Counted from the stretch's first letter, positions 41,135-50,685 are shown. The stretch: DNA of 64,000 nt from Poriferisodalis sp022821985 (GCF_965219595.1 NZ_OZ244781.1:1178001-1242000); one strand, 5' to 3'. Translations and numbers: made by a program. The notes: generated by a model from the sequence alone, not told the origin.

Positions 41135-42952
41135 ATGCCCAAGGCTGTCGGAATTGACCTCGGAACCACGAACTCGGTGGTGGCTGCGATGGAGGGCGGC
41201 GAGCCCGCCGTCATTGCCAACGCCGAAGGCGACCGCACGACCCCGTCGGTCGTGGCGTTTGCCCGCAACGGTGAGGTGCTGACCGGCGAGGTCGCCAAGC
41301 GGCAGGCGGTCACAAACCCCGACCGCACCATTGCCTCGGTCAAGCGGCACATGGGCACCACCTGGGGCAAGTCCATCGATGACAAGAACTACACGCCGCA
41401 GGAGATCTCGGCCCGGGTGCTGCAGAAGCTGAAGCTCGACGCCGAGCAGTACCTCGGCGACACGGTGACCGAAGCGGTCATCACCGTGCCGGCGTACTTC
41501 GACGACGCGCAGCGGACCGCCACGACCGAGGCGGGAAAGATCGCCGGCCTCGACGTACTGCGCATCATCAACGAGCCCACGGCCGCCGCGCTGGCGTACG
41601 GCCTCGACAAGGAAACCGAGGACCAGACGATCCTGGTGTTCGACCTCGGCGGCGGCACGTTCGACGTGTCTGTGCTCGAGATCGGCGACGGCGTCTTCGA
41701 GGTGAAGTCCACAGCTGGCGACACACACCTCGGCGGCGACGACTGGGATGCCGCGGTGGTCGCGTGGCTGGTGGCGTCGTTCAAGGGCGACCATGGGGTC
41801 GACCTGAGCAGCGACGCAATGGCTTGCCAGCGTTTGCGGGAGGCGGCCGAGCAGGCCAAGAAGGACCTGTCGTCCAAGCAAACCACCCAGATCAACCTGC
41901 CGTTCATCACGGCAACCGACAGCGGCCCCCTCCACCTCGACTACGAGCTGAGCCGGTCCAAGTTCGAGGAGCTGACGTTCGACCTGCTGAAGCGCTGCCG
42001 GTCGCCGTTCGAGCAGGCCATCAATGATGCGGGCCTCGCGAAGTCCGACATCGATCACGTGATCCTGGTGGGCGGCTCCACGCGCATGCCCGCCGTGCAG
42101 AAGCTGGTGACCGAGCTCACCGGCCGTGAACCCCACAAGGGCGTGAATCCCGACGAGGTGGTCTCGGTGGGCGCGGCCATCCAGGCCGGGGTGCTCAAGG
42201 GCGACGTCACCGACGTGCTGCTGCTGGATGTCACACCGCTCAGCTTGGGCATCGAGACCAAGGGCGGCGTGATGACGCGCCTCATCGATCGCAACACCAC
42301 GATCCCGACGCGCCGGTCGGAGATGTTCACCACCGCCGAAGACGGCCAGCCCTCTGTGGAGATCCACGTGCTGCAGGGCGAGCGGGAGATGGCGGCCGGC
42401 AACAAGACGCTGGGCAAGTTCCAGCTGGTCGGCCTGCCGCCGGCGCCGCGAGGCGTCCCGCAGATCGAGGTGGCATTCGACATCGATGCCAACGGCATCG
42501 TCCACGTGTCCGCGAAGGACAGCGCGACCGGCAAGGAGCAGTCGATCACCATCACCGGGCAGTCGGCCATGTCGCCCGAGGAGATCGAGAGGATGGTCTC
42601 CGATGCCGAGGCGCATGCCGCGGAGGACGCCCGCCGGCGGGAGGAGGCCGAGATTCGCAACAACGCGGACACGCTCGTGTACCAGACCCGCAAGCTGCTC
42701 GATGAGCAAGGCGACAGCGTCTCCGCCGACGACAAGGAGCCTGTGGAATCCGCCTTGGCGGCTGCCAGCGAGGCACTCGAGAGCGACGATCTCGACGCCA
42801 TCCGCTCGGCCACCGAGACGCTCGCTGCGGCCAGCAGCGCGTTCAGCCAGAAGCTGTACGAGTCTGCGGCCGCGAACACCGCGACTGATGCTGATGGCGC
42901 CGGTTCTGACGACGATGTCGTCGACGCGGAGATCGTGGACGAGGAGAAGTGA
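41135..42952 (+). CDS. dnaK: Chaperone protein DnaK (Hsp70)
   Basis: 605-residue Hsp70. The nucleotide-binding domain has VGIDLGTTNSVVAAMEGGE, VPAYFDDAQRTATTEAGKIA, IINEPTAAALAYGLD and LVFDLGGGTFDVSVLE; the substrate domain has LLDVTPLSLGIETKGGVMT. The acidic C-terminus ends DDVVDAEIVDEEK. A GGAAAGG lies upstream of the ATG. It is first in the heat-shock operon, and the stop overlaps the grpE GTG as GTGA. Confidence 0.97.
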   Translation: MPKAVGIDLGTTNSVVAAMEGGEPAVIANAEGDRTTPSVVAFARNGEVLTGEVAKRQAVTNPDRTIASVKRHMGTTWGKSIDDKNYTPQEISARVLQKLKLDAEQYLGDTVTEAVITVPAYFDDAQRTATTEAGKIAGLDVLRIINEPTAAALAYGLDKETEDQTILVFDLGGGTFDVSVLEIGDGVFEVKSTAGDTHLGGDDWDAAVVAWLVASFKGDHGVDLSSDAMACQRLREAAEQAKKDLSSKQTTQINLPFITATDSGPLHLDYELSRSKFEELTFDLLKRCRSPFEQAINDAGLAKSDIDHVILVGGSTRMPAVQKLVTELTGREPHKGVNPDEVVSVGAAIQAGVLKGDVTDVLLLDVTPLSLGIETKGGVMTRLIDRNTTIPTRRSEMFTTAEDGQPSVEIHVLQGEREMAAGNKTLGKFQLVGLPPAPRGVPQIEVAFDIDANGIVHVSAKDSATGKEQSITITGQSAMSPEEIERMVSDAEAHAAEDARRREEAEIRNNADTLVYQTRKLLDEQGDSVSADDKEPVESALAAASEALESDDLDAIRSATETLAAASSAFSQKLYESAAANTATDADGAGSDDDVVDAEIVDEEK

Positions 42953-43575
42953 GCGAGACCGAGACCGAGCTCGATGCAGCGGCTGCGGAAGCAGTCGGCG
43001 AGAGCCCAGCGGATCTGGACGGTCCAGGGTCTGAGCTGGCTGATCTGCTGGCCCAGCTCGACGCCGTGACCGCCGAGCGCGACGACTACCTCGACCAGCT
43101 GCAGCGCCAACGGGCGGAGTTCCAGAACTACCGGAAGCGAGTCGAAGCGGAGCGGCGTCAGCAGGTGTCTGCCGGCGTCAGCCGCTTGGTCGAGTCGCTG
43201 CTGCCGGTGCTCGACGGGTGCGACGCCGCCGCTGCCCAGGGACACAGCGAAGTGACCGCCGTGGGCCAGTCGCTCATGGTGGCGTTGGGCAAAGCGGGGC
43301 TCGAACGCATCGACGCCGTCGGGGAGCCGTTCGACCCCACCCAGCACGAGGCGGTGACGATCGAGCAAGCGCCCGCCACTCCGGCGCCGGACGAAGACGC
43401 TGACGCCTCCGATGCTGATGATGCAGACTCTGCGGCCGCCGCGGAGCCAGACGATGCCGATGCGCTGGCCCATGCCGACGGCGCCCGTCAAGTGGTGACA
43501 GCGGAGCTGCGCAGCGGCTTCCGCTTCGGCGGCCGGGTGCTGCGCGCCGCCATGGTCAAGGTGCGCACGGGGTAG
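42949..43575 (+). CDS. grpE: Nucleotide exchange factor GrpE
   Basis: 208 residues, GTG start overlapping the dnaK stop. GrpE pattern: RDDYLDQLQRQRAEFQNYRK followed by RVEAERR, then LVESLLPVLDGCDAA and PFDPTQHEAVTIEQ. An acidic Asp/Ala/Glu-rich insertion (about 140-170) sits in the C-terminal beta domain, before QVVTAELRSGFRFGGRVLR. It releases ADP from DnaK. Confidence 0.95.
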   Translation: MSETETELDAAAAEAVGESPADLDGPGSELADLLAQLDAVTAERDDYLDQLQRQRAEFQNYRKRVEAERRQQVSAGVSRLVESLLPVLDGCDAAAAQGHSEVTAVGQSLMVALGKAGLERIDAVGEPFDPTQHEAVTIEQAPATPAPDEDADASDADDADSAAAAEPDDADALAHADGARQVVTAELRSGFRFGGRVLRAAMVKVRTG

Positions 43576-43584
43576 GGGGCCACG

Positions 43585-44568
43585 ATGGACCCACGACGCG
43601 AGTGGTTCGAGAACGACTACTACGCGGCCTTGGGTGTCTCGCCCGATGCGTCGGACAAGGACATCACCAAGGCGTACCGGAAGCTCGCGCGCAAGCACCA
43701 TCCGGATTCGAGCGCCGGCGACGAGGAACGCTTCAAGGAGATCTCTGCGGCGTACGACGTCATCGGCGACTCCGAAAAGCGCGCGGCGTATGACGAGGCG
43801 CGCCGTCTGGGGCCCGCCGGTTTCGGCCCCCAGATGGGGGGGTTTGCGTCGGGGCCGGGCGGCTTCAGCATCCGCATCGAGGATCTGGGCGACCTGGGCG
43901 GCATCTTCGGCAACCTCTTCGGCGACGGCCGCGGGCGGGCCGGCCGCGGCGGGCCCATGCCGATGCGCGGTCACGATCTCGAGACCCGGCTCGGCATCTC
44001 GTTTCGCGACGCCGTGGAAGGTGCGGTGACCGAGGTCAGCGTTCCGGACCCGTCCGGAGGCGGCATGCGCATCGTGAAGGTGCGCATTCCCGCCGGAGTT
44101 GACGACGGCGGGCGGATCAGGCTTGCGGGCAAGGGCTCGCCCGGCTCGGGCGGAGGACCCAACGGCGACCTGTTCGTGCTGGTGGACGTGGCACCCGATG
44201 CCGACTTCGTCCGTGACGGTCGCAACCTCACCGTCAGCGTCCCGATCACCTTTCCCGAGGCCGTCTTCGGGGCCGATGTCAGGGTGCTGGATTTCGACGG
44301 GAACTCGGTGACGCTGCGTATCCCGCCAGGCACCCCGTCGGGCAAGACCTTCCGGGTGCGCGATCGAGGCGTCACCACCCGCCGCGGCACCGGCGATCTG
44401 CTGGTGAGCGTCGACATCGTGGTGCCGACGAAGCTGTCGTCTGCCGAGCAGGAGGCCATCGAGGCGCTGCGCGACGTCACCGACTTCGAGGCAGGGACAG
44501 GCCGGCGACAGCGCGAGGCCGAGCCGGAACCGGCGACGTTCGCCGACACCGCAGGAGCGAAGCAGTAG
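43585..44568 (+). CDS. dnaJ: DnaJ-family co-chaperone lacking the zinc finger (type II)
   Basis: 327 residues. The J-domain has DYYAALGVSPDASDKDITKA and the HPD motif in RKHHPDSS, then a Gly/Phe/Arg-rich region and the C-terminal substrate domains (GHDLETRLGISFRDAVEGAV, RLAGKGSPG). No Cys-x2-Cys-x-Gly-x-Gly zinc repeats are present, so it is CbpA/DnaJ type II. It stimulates DnaK ATPase and sits between grpE and hspR. Confidence 0.94.
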   Translation: MDPRREWFENDYYAALGVSPDASDKDITKAYRKLARKHHPDSSAGDEERFKEISAAYDVIGDSEKRAAYDEARRLGPAGFGPQMGGFASGPGGFSIRIEDLGDLGGIFGNLFGDGRGRAGRGGPMPMRGHDLETRLGISFRDAVEGAVTEVSVPDPSGGGMRIVKVRIPAGVDDGGRIRLAGKGSPGSGGGPNGDLFVLVDVAPDADFVRDGRNLTVSVPITFPEAVFGADVRVLDFDGNSVTLRIPPGTPSGKTFRVRDRGVTTRRGTGDLLVSVDIVVPTKLSSAEQEAIEALRDVTDFEAGTGRRQREAEPEPATFADTAGAKQ

Positions 44569-44598
44569 CGACCAGGGGACGAACCGAGGAACACCGTC

Positions 44599-45030
44599 AT
44601 GACCGAACAACCCAGGCGAACGCCATCTGCGTCCGAGCGCAACCGGGCGCTGTATGTCATCTCGGTGGCGGCCGAGCTCGCTGGCGTGCATGCCCAAACA
44701 CTGCGGATCTATGAGCGCAAGGGATTGCTGGCCCCCGCACGCACCTCCGGCGGCAGCCGTCGCTACAGCGACCGCGACATCGCCATGCTCAACCGCATCA
44801 GCCAGCTCACCAGCGAGGGCCTCAACCTGGCAGGCGTCAAGCGCGTGATGGAGCTCGAGGAGCGCGTGGCGGCGCTGGAGCGCAAGCTGGCCGACGTGCA
44901 GGCCGAGGCAGCCACGCTGGTGGCCGAGACGCACCGGCAGTACCGGCGTGACCTGGTGCCGCTTCCGCAGACCGATCTCATCAGGCGTCCGGGCTCGGCG
45001 CCCGGCTCGGGGCCGCTTCCGCAAGGCTGA
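44599..45030 (+). CDS. hspR: MerR-family heat shock repressor HspR
   Basis: 143 residues. MerR helix-turn-helix: YVISVAAELAGVHAQTLRIY, ERKGLLAPARTSGGSRRYSD, then a coiled coil (VMELEERVAALERKLADVQA). In actinobacteria HspR represses the dnaK operon and clpB, and it is encoded in the dnaK operon as here. Candidate target sites lie upstream of dnaK and clpB. Confidence 0.93.
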   Translation: MTEQPRRTPSASERNRALYVISVAAELAGVHAQTLRIYERKGLLAPARTSGGSRRYSDRDIAMLNRISQLTSEGLNLAGVKRVMELEERVAALERKLADVQAEAATLVAETHRQYRRDLVPLPQTDLIRRPGSAPGSGPLPQG

Positions 45031-45078
45031 GCCAGTCGGCTGCCTATTGTTCAGTCAAGAAATCTAAGTCTTCTATTG

Positions 45079-45100
45079 TCAAGTTTTCTGCTAAACTTGA
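45079..45100. promoter_or_regulatory. Inverted repeat at the clpB start (heat-shock operator candidate)
   Basis: TCAAGTTT (45079-45086) and AAACTTGA (45093-45100) are perfect eight-base arms around TCTGCT, ending four bases before the clpB ATG. There is no Shine-Dalgarno, and TAAACT seven bases before the ATG could be a -10 element, so the mRNA may be leaderless with the operator over its promoter. Confidence 0.55.
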
Positions 45101-45104
45101 CATC

Positions 45105-47312
45105 ATGAACGACGACGCAGATCCTCACAACCGTCCGCTGCCGTCGAGCCCGCTGATGCACCAGTGCTCCGAGGCACTCGAGCGATTCGGCCGCGATCTC
45201 ACGGCCGAGGCTCGCGATGACAAGCTCGATCCTGTTATCGGCCGCGATGACGAGATCCGCCGGATCATCCAGGTGCTGTCAAGGCGTACCAAGAACAACC
45301 CGGTCCTGATCGGCGAACCAGGCGTGGGCAAGACGGCGATCGTCGAAGGCCTAGCCCGCCGCATCGCCGAGGGCGACGTTCCCGACGGTCTGCGCGACAA
45401 GCGTGTCGTCGCGCTCGACCTGGCTGCGATGGTGGCAGGGGCCAAGTACCGGGGCGAATTCGAGGAACGGCTCGAAGCCGTGCTGAGCGAGATCACCGAG
45501 TCCGATGGCGAGATCATCACGTTCCTCGACGAGGTGCACACGCTGGTGGGCGCCGGCGCGGGCGGTGACAGTTCGCTCGACGCAGCCAACATGCTCAAGC
45601 CGATGCTGGCGCGCGGGCAGCTGCGACTTGTGGGCGCGACGACGCTCGACGAGTACCGCCAGCACATCGAAGACGACGCAGCGCTCGAACGGCGCTTCGC
45701 CCCCGTCTATGTCGGCGAACCATCGGTCACCGATGCGGTGGCCATCGTGCGCGGGCTGAAAGAGCGCTACGAGGTCCACCACGGCGTGCGCATCACCGAC
45801 GCAGCACTGGTGGCCGCGGTCACCCTGTCGGATCGATACCTGCGAGAGCGATTCCTGCCCGACAAGGCCATCGATCTCATGGACGAGGCTGCCAGCCGCC
45901 TGCGGATCGAGATCGACTCGGTGCCCCTCGAGATCGACGTATGCGAACGGCGCATCCGCCAGCTCGAGATCGAGGAACTGGCGCTGAGCGGCGAGGAATC
46001 GTCGAATGAGTCGAGCAGCAGTTCATCGGGAAGCCAGGGGCACGAGAACCAGCGGCGCGACGCAATCGCGGAGGAACTCGCATCTGAGCGCGAGCGTGTT
46101 GGGGGGCTCAAGGCGCACTGGCAGGCGGAGAAGGCGGCGATCAACCGGATCCGGGCGCTGAAGTCCGAAGCCGAGGCACTGGCTGCCCAAGTGGAGCGCG
46201 AAACCGATCTTGGGCAGGCCGCGAAGATCCGCTTCGGTGAACTGCCAGAGGTGCACCGGCATCTCGATGAAGCAGCCGGGGAGCTGGCACGACTGCAGGC
46301 AGGCAAGCGGATCCTGCGGGAAGAGGTGGACGCGAACGACATCGCCGAGGTGGTGTCGCGCTGGACGGGCATCGCCACGAGCCGGCTGCTCGAAGGAGAG
46401 GTGCACAAGCTGGTGCACTTGGAAGAGACGCTGGCTCGCCGAGTCGTCGGCCAGCAACGTGCGGTCGCAGCGGTCGCCAATGCCATCCGGCGCAGCCGCG
46501 CCGGGCTGAGCGAGCCGGATCGGCCCATCGGGAGTTTCCTGTTCCTGGGTCCGACCGGTGTCGGCAAGACCGAGCTGGCCCGTGCGTTGGCCGAAGCGTT
46601 GTTCGACGACGAACGCGCCATGGTTCGGATCGACATGTCGGAGTATCTGGAACGGCACTCGGTCAGCCGCCTGATCGGCGCACCCCCCGGGTACATCGGC
46701 CATGACGACGGCGGCCAGCTGACCGAGGCAGTCCGCCGCCGGCCGTACTCGGTCGTCCTGCTCGATGAGATCGAGAAAGCACACGCCGACGTGTTCAACG
46801 TGCTGCTGCAGGTGCTCGACGACGGTCGGCTGACGGACGGTCAAGGTCGTACCGTCGACTTCTCCAACGTCGTGCTCATCATGACGTCGAACCTGGCAGT
46901 GGACCCAGCGGAGTTCTTCGCACCGGAGTTCATCAACCGCGTCGACGAGATACTGCAGTTCGACGCCCTCAGCCGCAGCGATGTGGCTGCTATCGCCGAG
47001 CGGCAGCTGGAGATCCTGCGCAGCCGCCTCGCCGATCGCGAGATCACGCTGGAGGTCACGACGGCAGCTGCCGAGTTGCTCGCCAACCGCGGGTACGACC
47101 CCGCCTACGGCGCCCGGCCGCTCCGGCGCTTGATCCAGCGCGAGCTGACCGATCCGCTGGCCTCTGGTCTGCTCGACGGCACGTTCGCCGATGGCGACGC
47201 GGTGACGGTGGACAACGTCGACGGCTCGTTCAGTCTCAACACGACGTTGCCGCCGGCGCGCACCGCACCTGACGAGCACGACGGCGCGCAACCTTGGCCG
47301 AAAGCCTCCTGA
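45105..47312 (+). CDS. clpB: ClpB-type disaggregase lacking the N-terminal domain
   Basis: 735-residue AAA+ unfoldase, shorter than the usual 850-870. It starts just before the D1 module (ERFGRDLTAEARDDKLDPVI, Walker A GEPGVGKT), so the Clp_N repeat domain is missing. The middle coiled-coil domain is present with a Ser-rich insertion (ESSNESSSSSSGSQGHE). D2 has GPTGVGKTELARAL and VVLLDEIEKAH. Between TSNLA and FAPEFINRVDEIL about 20 residues normally found are missing. It works with DnaK on aggregated proteins. Confidence 0.92.
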   Translation: MNDDADPHNRPLPSSPLMHQCSEALERFGRDLTAEARDDKLDPVIGRDDEIRRIIQVLSRRTKNNPVLIGEPGVGKTAIVEGLARRIAEGDVPDGLRDKRVVALDLAAMVAGAKYRGEFEERLEAVLSEITESDGEIITFLDEVHTLVGAGAGGDSSLDAANMLKPMLARGQLRLVGATTLDEYRQHIEDDAALERRFAPVYVGEPSVTDAVAIVRGLKERYEVHHGVRITDAALVAAVTLSDRYLRERFLPDKAIDLMDEAASRLRIEIDSVPLEIDVCERRIRQLEIEELALSGEESSNESSSSSSGSQGHENQRRDAIAEELASERERVGGLKAHWQAEKAAINRIRALKSEAEALAAQVERETDLGQAAKIRFGELPEVHRHLDEAAGELARLQAGKRILREEVDANDIAEVVSRWTGIATSRLLEGEVHKLVHLEETLARRVVGQQRAVAAVANAIRRSRAGLSEPDRPIGSFLFLGPTGVGKTELARALAEALFDDERAMVRIDMSEYLERHSVSRLIGAPPGYIGHDDGGQLTEAVRRRPYSVVLLDEIEKAHADVFNVLLQVLDDGRLTDGQGRTVDFSNVVLIMTSNLAVDPAEFFAPEFINRVDEILQFDALSRSDVAAIAERQLEILRSRLADREITLEVTTAAAELLANRGYDPAYGARPLRRLIQRELTDPLASGLLDGTFADGDAVTVDNVDGSFSLNTTLPPARTAPDEHDGAQPWPKAS

Positions 47313-47472
47313 CCGATCAGCGCAGTCTGGCCGCCCGGGGCCGTATCTCAGCCTCTTGAACGCCCCGCAAGTCGGCCAATTCCACCGGAAATCCGGCGGC
47401 CCCGGAGGGGTCACTCCCTAGACTGATTTGGTGACGACGACAGCGTCCTGCCGGCTGGCGATGGGCTGAATC

Positions 47473-48753
47473 ATGCCGGGCTCGATCGTCGTAGGAACGC
47501 AATGGGGCGACGAGGGCAAGGGCCGCATCGTCGACATCGTCGCCAAGGAATGCCAGCACGTCGTTCGCTACCAGGGCGGCCACAATGCCGGGCACACGCT
47601 CGTGGTCGACAACGAGACGTTCAAGCTGCAGCTCATCCCGAGTGGCGTCCTCTACGACCACGTCACGCCCATCATCGGCAACGGCGTCGTGGTGAACCCG
47701 TGGGTGCTGCTCAGCGAGATCGACATGCTGACCGAGCGGGGCGTCGACTGCGGGCGCCTCATGCTCAGCCCGGCGGCACACCTGGTGCTGCCCTACCACC
47801 AGCTCGTCGACGAACTGGTGGAGGAGCGGCACGGGCAAGCCGGGCTGGGCACCACCAAGCGAGGAATCGGGCCCGCCTATGCCGACAAGGCAGCGCGGGT
47901 GGGCCTGCGCATCGAAGACTTGCTGGAACCAGCGGTGCTGCGCGAGCGGCTGCACAACGTCCTCGGTGACCGCAACGACTACCTGCGCCGGGTGTTCGAC
48001 CATCCGGGCATCGATCCCGACGCGCTGGCCGCTCAACTGCTCGACGAGGTGGCGCCGCGCCTCACGCCGCTGTTGGCCGACACCATCGGCTGGCTCCACG
48101 AAGCGCTGCACGCGGGCGAGCGGGTGCTATTCGAAGGCGCCCAAGCCACGTTCCTCGACCTCGACCACGGCACCTACCCGTTCGTCACGTCGTCGAACCC
48201 GGTGGCAGGGTTCGCGCTGGTCGGCTCGGGTATCGGCCCCGGCGCGATCGATCAGGTCATCGGCATCGCCAAGGCGTACACCACCCGGGTGGGTTCTGGA
48301 CCCTTCGTCACCGAGCTGGACGGCGAGACGGCCGAGCATCTGCGAGATCGCGGCGCAGAATACGGCACCAACACCAACCGGCCGCGCCGCTGCGGCTGGT
48401 TCGACGCCGTCATGGGCCGTCAGGCCGTGCGGCTGAACGCCTGCACCGAGATCGCGCTCACCAAGCTCGACGTGCTCGACGAGCTCGACACGATCAAGGT
48501 CTGCGTCGCCTACGAGGTGGACGGCCACCGCTACGACTACCTGCCGCACCTGCGCTCCCTGCACGATCGAGCTGTCCCCGTGTACGCCACGCTGCCGGGC
48601 TGGAAGACACCGCTCGACAAGGTCACCCAGCGGTGGCAGCTGCCCCGCCAAGCGGTCGATTACATCGTGTTCCTCGAACGCCAGCTCGGCCTGCCGATCC
48701 GGTATGTCTGCGTCGGCCCCGGCCGTGAGCAGTACATCCGCTTCGCAGCGTGA
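47473..48753 (+). CDS. purA: Adenylosuccinate synthetase
   Basis: 426 residues. First step from IMP to AMP. Motifs: VVGTQWGDEGKGRIVDIVA with the P-loop-like GDEGKG, YQGGHNAGHTLVV, GTTKRGIGPAYADKAAR, LFEGAQATFLDLDHGTYPFV, and the C-terminal GTNTNRPRRCGWFDAV. It opens the plus-strand purine cluster. A TAGACT at about 47412-47417 may be its -10 element. Confidence 0.97.
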   Translation: MPGSIVVGTQWGDEGKGRIVDIVAKECQHVVRYQGGHNAGHTLVVDNETFKLQLIPSGVLYDHVTPIIGNGVVVNPWVLLSEIDMLTERGVDCGRLMLSPAAHLVLPYHQLVDELVEERHGQAGLGTTKRGIGPAYADKAARVGLRIEDLLEPAVLRERLHNVLGDRNDYLRRVFDHPGIDPDALAAQLLDEVAPRLTPLLADTIGWLHEALHAGERVLFEGAQATFLDLDHGTYPFVTSSNPVAGFALVGSGIGPGAIDQVIGIAKAYTTRVGSGPFVTELDGETAEHLRDRGAEYGTNTNRPRRCGWFDAVMGRQAVRLNACTEIALTKLDVLDELDTIKVCVAYEVDGHRYDYLPHLRSLHDRAVPVYATLPGWKTPLDKVTQRWQLPRQAVDYIVFLERQLGLPIRYVCVGPGREQYIRFAA

Positions 48754-48826
48754 GCTGCGAAGTTTGGACCCAGCGCAGCGTGAGACACCTTCCGTTCGCA
48801 CCCCCTGCCCATGAGGTTGACGGCCG

Positions 48827-50098
48827 ATGAAGGTCTGTGTGGTCGGCCAAGGCGGTCGTGAGCACGCGTTCGCGAGCGCTCTCGCCCGCAACGCCGATGT
48901 CGTTGTCACGCCGGGCAATCCCGGCATTTCGGGCAGCGTCGCAACACCGCCCACCGAGATCGATGCCGACCTCTTCGTGATCGGCCCGGAAGGGCCGCTG
49001 GCAGACGGCCTCGCTGATCGCCTGCGAGCAGACGGCCGGCTCGTGTTCGGACCGGGCGCGGACGGCGCCGCGCTGGAGAGCTCCAAGGCGTGGATGAAAG
49101 AAGTCGTCAGCGCCGCCGGCGTGCCCACGGCGGCCTATGCGGCATTCGACAGCGACCCCGCAGGCCGCCGTGCAGCGCACGCCTACCTGGAGACGCTGCC
49201 GCCGCCGTACGTTGTCAAGACCAGCGGCCTCGCTGCGGGCAAAGGCGTGCTGGTCACCGACGAGCTGGCCGAAGCCCACGCCGACGTCGACGCCAAGCTG
49301 GACGGCACTGCATTCGGGGATGCCGGTCGCCGCATCGTGATCGAAGAGGGAATGGGTGGCCCCGAGGTGTCGCTGTTCGCGCTGTGCGACGGCCGCCGCG
49401 CGGTGCTGCTGCCCACGGCCGTGCGCGATCACAAGCGCATCGGCGACGGCGACACGGGTCCCAACACCGGCGGCATGGGCTGCGTCTCGCCGCTGGCCGA
49501 TGTCGACCGGGCCGCCTGCGACGAACTGGCCGCGATGGCATTCGAGCCGACGCTGGCTGAGTTGATCCGGCGGGGCGTCGACTATCGCGGCGTGCTCTAC
49601 GCGGGCTTCATGCTGACGCCCGACGGACCCCGGCTGCTGGAGTTCAACGTCCGCTTCGGCGATCCCGAGGCACAGGTCACGCTGCCGCGCATCGAGAACG
49701 ATCTGGCGCAGCTCTTGGCGGAAGCGGCAGCGGGAGAGCTGACTGACGAGGTCGTCGTCTCCGACGATGCCATGGTGTGCGTCGTCTGCGCCGCCGAGGG
49801 ATACCCCGCAGCGCCGCGCACGGGTGATCTCATTGCGGGCCTTGAGCGGGCGCGCGAAGTTCCGGGCGTCACCGTGTTCTGCGCAGGCGTCGGCGCTGGC
49901 GACGGGCGGACGGTTCCGTCCGAGTCGCTGGTGACCGGGGGCGGCCGGGTGCTGAATGTGTGCGGCCGCGGGCCCGATGTGGCGGTGGCACGCGACCGCG
50001 CATACGAAGCCGTGCGGCAGCTCAGCTGGCCGGGCATGACCTACCGCACCGACATCGCCGCCGCCGAGGCTGCGGCAGCGGCCTCCCTCAGCCGATGA
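48827..50098 (+). CDS. purD: Phosphoribosylamine-glycine ligase
   Basis: 423 residues, ATP-grasp enzyme of de novo purine synthesis. It begins KVCVVGQGGREHAFASALAR, has the nucleotide-binding PPYVVKTSGLAAGKGVLV region, GDGDTGPNTGGMGCVSP, and the metal-binding LEFNVRFGDPEAQ. Length is standard. The gap to purE is about 120 bases without another gene. Confidence 0.96.
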   Translation: MKVCVVGQGGREHAFASALARNADVVVTPGNPGISGSVATPPTEIDADLFVIGPEGPLADGLADRLRADGRLVFGPGADGAALESSKAWMKEVVSAAGVPTAAYAAFDSDPAGRRAAHAYLETLPPPYVVKTSGLAAGKGVLVTDELAEAHADVDAKLDGTAFGDAGRRIVIEEGMGGPEVSLFALCDGRRAVLLPTAVRDHKRIGDGDTGPNTGGMGCVSPLADVDRAACDELAAMAFEPTLAELIRRGVDYRGVLYAGFMLTPDGPRLLEFNVRFGDPEAQVTLPRIENDLAQLLAEAAAGELTDEVVVSDDAMVCVVCAAEGYPAAPRTGDLIAGLERAREVPGVTVFCAGVGAGDGRTVPSESLVTGGGRVLNVCGRGPDVAVARDRAYEAVRQLSWPGMTYRTDIAAAEAAAAASLSR

Positions 50099-50216
50099 GG
50101 GCGTCAATGGGTGTCGTCGGGTGCCTCGGACATCGCCCCATCACCCGCTCCGGGCGGCGAGACTCGGACGGTACGTCGATGGGCAACACGCCGATGCATG
50201 TCAGGAGAGCAAATCG

Positions 50217-50663
50217 ATGAAGGTCGCCATCTTGATGGGCTCACCGAACGATGCGTCGAAGATGGCACCAGCCGCCGAGATGCTCGACAGGTTCGATGTC
50301 GAACACGTGACTGAGGTGATGAGCGCTCACCGCACACCTGCAGCCGTGGCGTCGTTCGCGACCGGAGCACGCGACGCCGGCTTTGCCGCGGTCATCTGCG
50401 GGGCCGGCATGGCAGCGCACTTGGCCGGTGTGGTGGCTGCGCACACCACCCTGCCGGTGATCGGCGTGCCGCTCAGCGGCGGCCTCGCCGACGGCCTCGA
50501 TGCGCTGCTGTCGACGGTGCAGATGCCAAAGGGCATCCCGGTCGCCACCGTCGCGGTGAACGGCTCGGCGAATGCGGCTGTGCTCGTGGTGGAGATGCTG
50601 GCGGTGACCGATGCCGAGCTCGCTGCCCGCCTGGACGAGTTCCGCGCCGCTGGTGCCCGGTGA
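50217..50663 (+). CDS. purE: N5-carboxyaminoimidazole ribonucleotide mutase (PurE)
   Basis: 148 residues from ATG 50217 (GGAGAG upstream). PurE pattern: ILMGSPNDASKMAPAAEMLD, VTEVMSAHRTPAAV, ICGAGMAAHLAGVVAA, TTLPVIGVPL and VQMPKGIPVATVAVNGSANA. The active-site loop reads GSPND where E. coli has GS-x-SD. No purK is next to it in the window, so whether it uses N5-CAIR or CO2 plus AIR is open. Confidence 0.93.
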   Translation: MKVAILMGSPNDASKMAPAAEMLDRFDVEHVTEVMSAHRTPAAVASFATGARDAGFAAVICGAGMAAHLAGVVAAHTTLPVIGVPLSGGLADGLDALLSTVQMPKGIPVATVAVNGSANAAVLVVEMLAVTDAELAARLDEFRAAGAR

Positions 50664-50685
50664 GGCTGGGTCCGGTGAGGTCGGT

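Noticed and set aside
41075..42709. 544-codon minus-strand frame opposite dnaK
   Set aside because: Shadow of dnaK with His/Arg/Leu-rich low-information sequence.
42055..45024. 989-codon open frame on the minus strand across dnaK, grpE, dnaJ and hspR
   Set aside because: It is antisense to four well-supported genes; long antisense frames are expected in such GC-rich DNA and the translation shows no family pattern.
29431..47395. Shared TTCCACCGGAAATCC at about 29432 and 47381
   Set aside because: A 15-base match can occur by chance in 64 kb of GC-rich DNA and the flanks do not align well.
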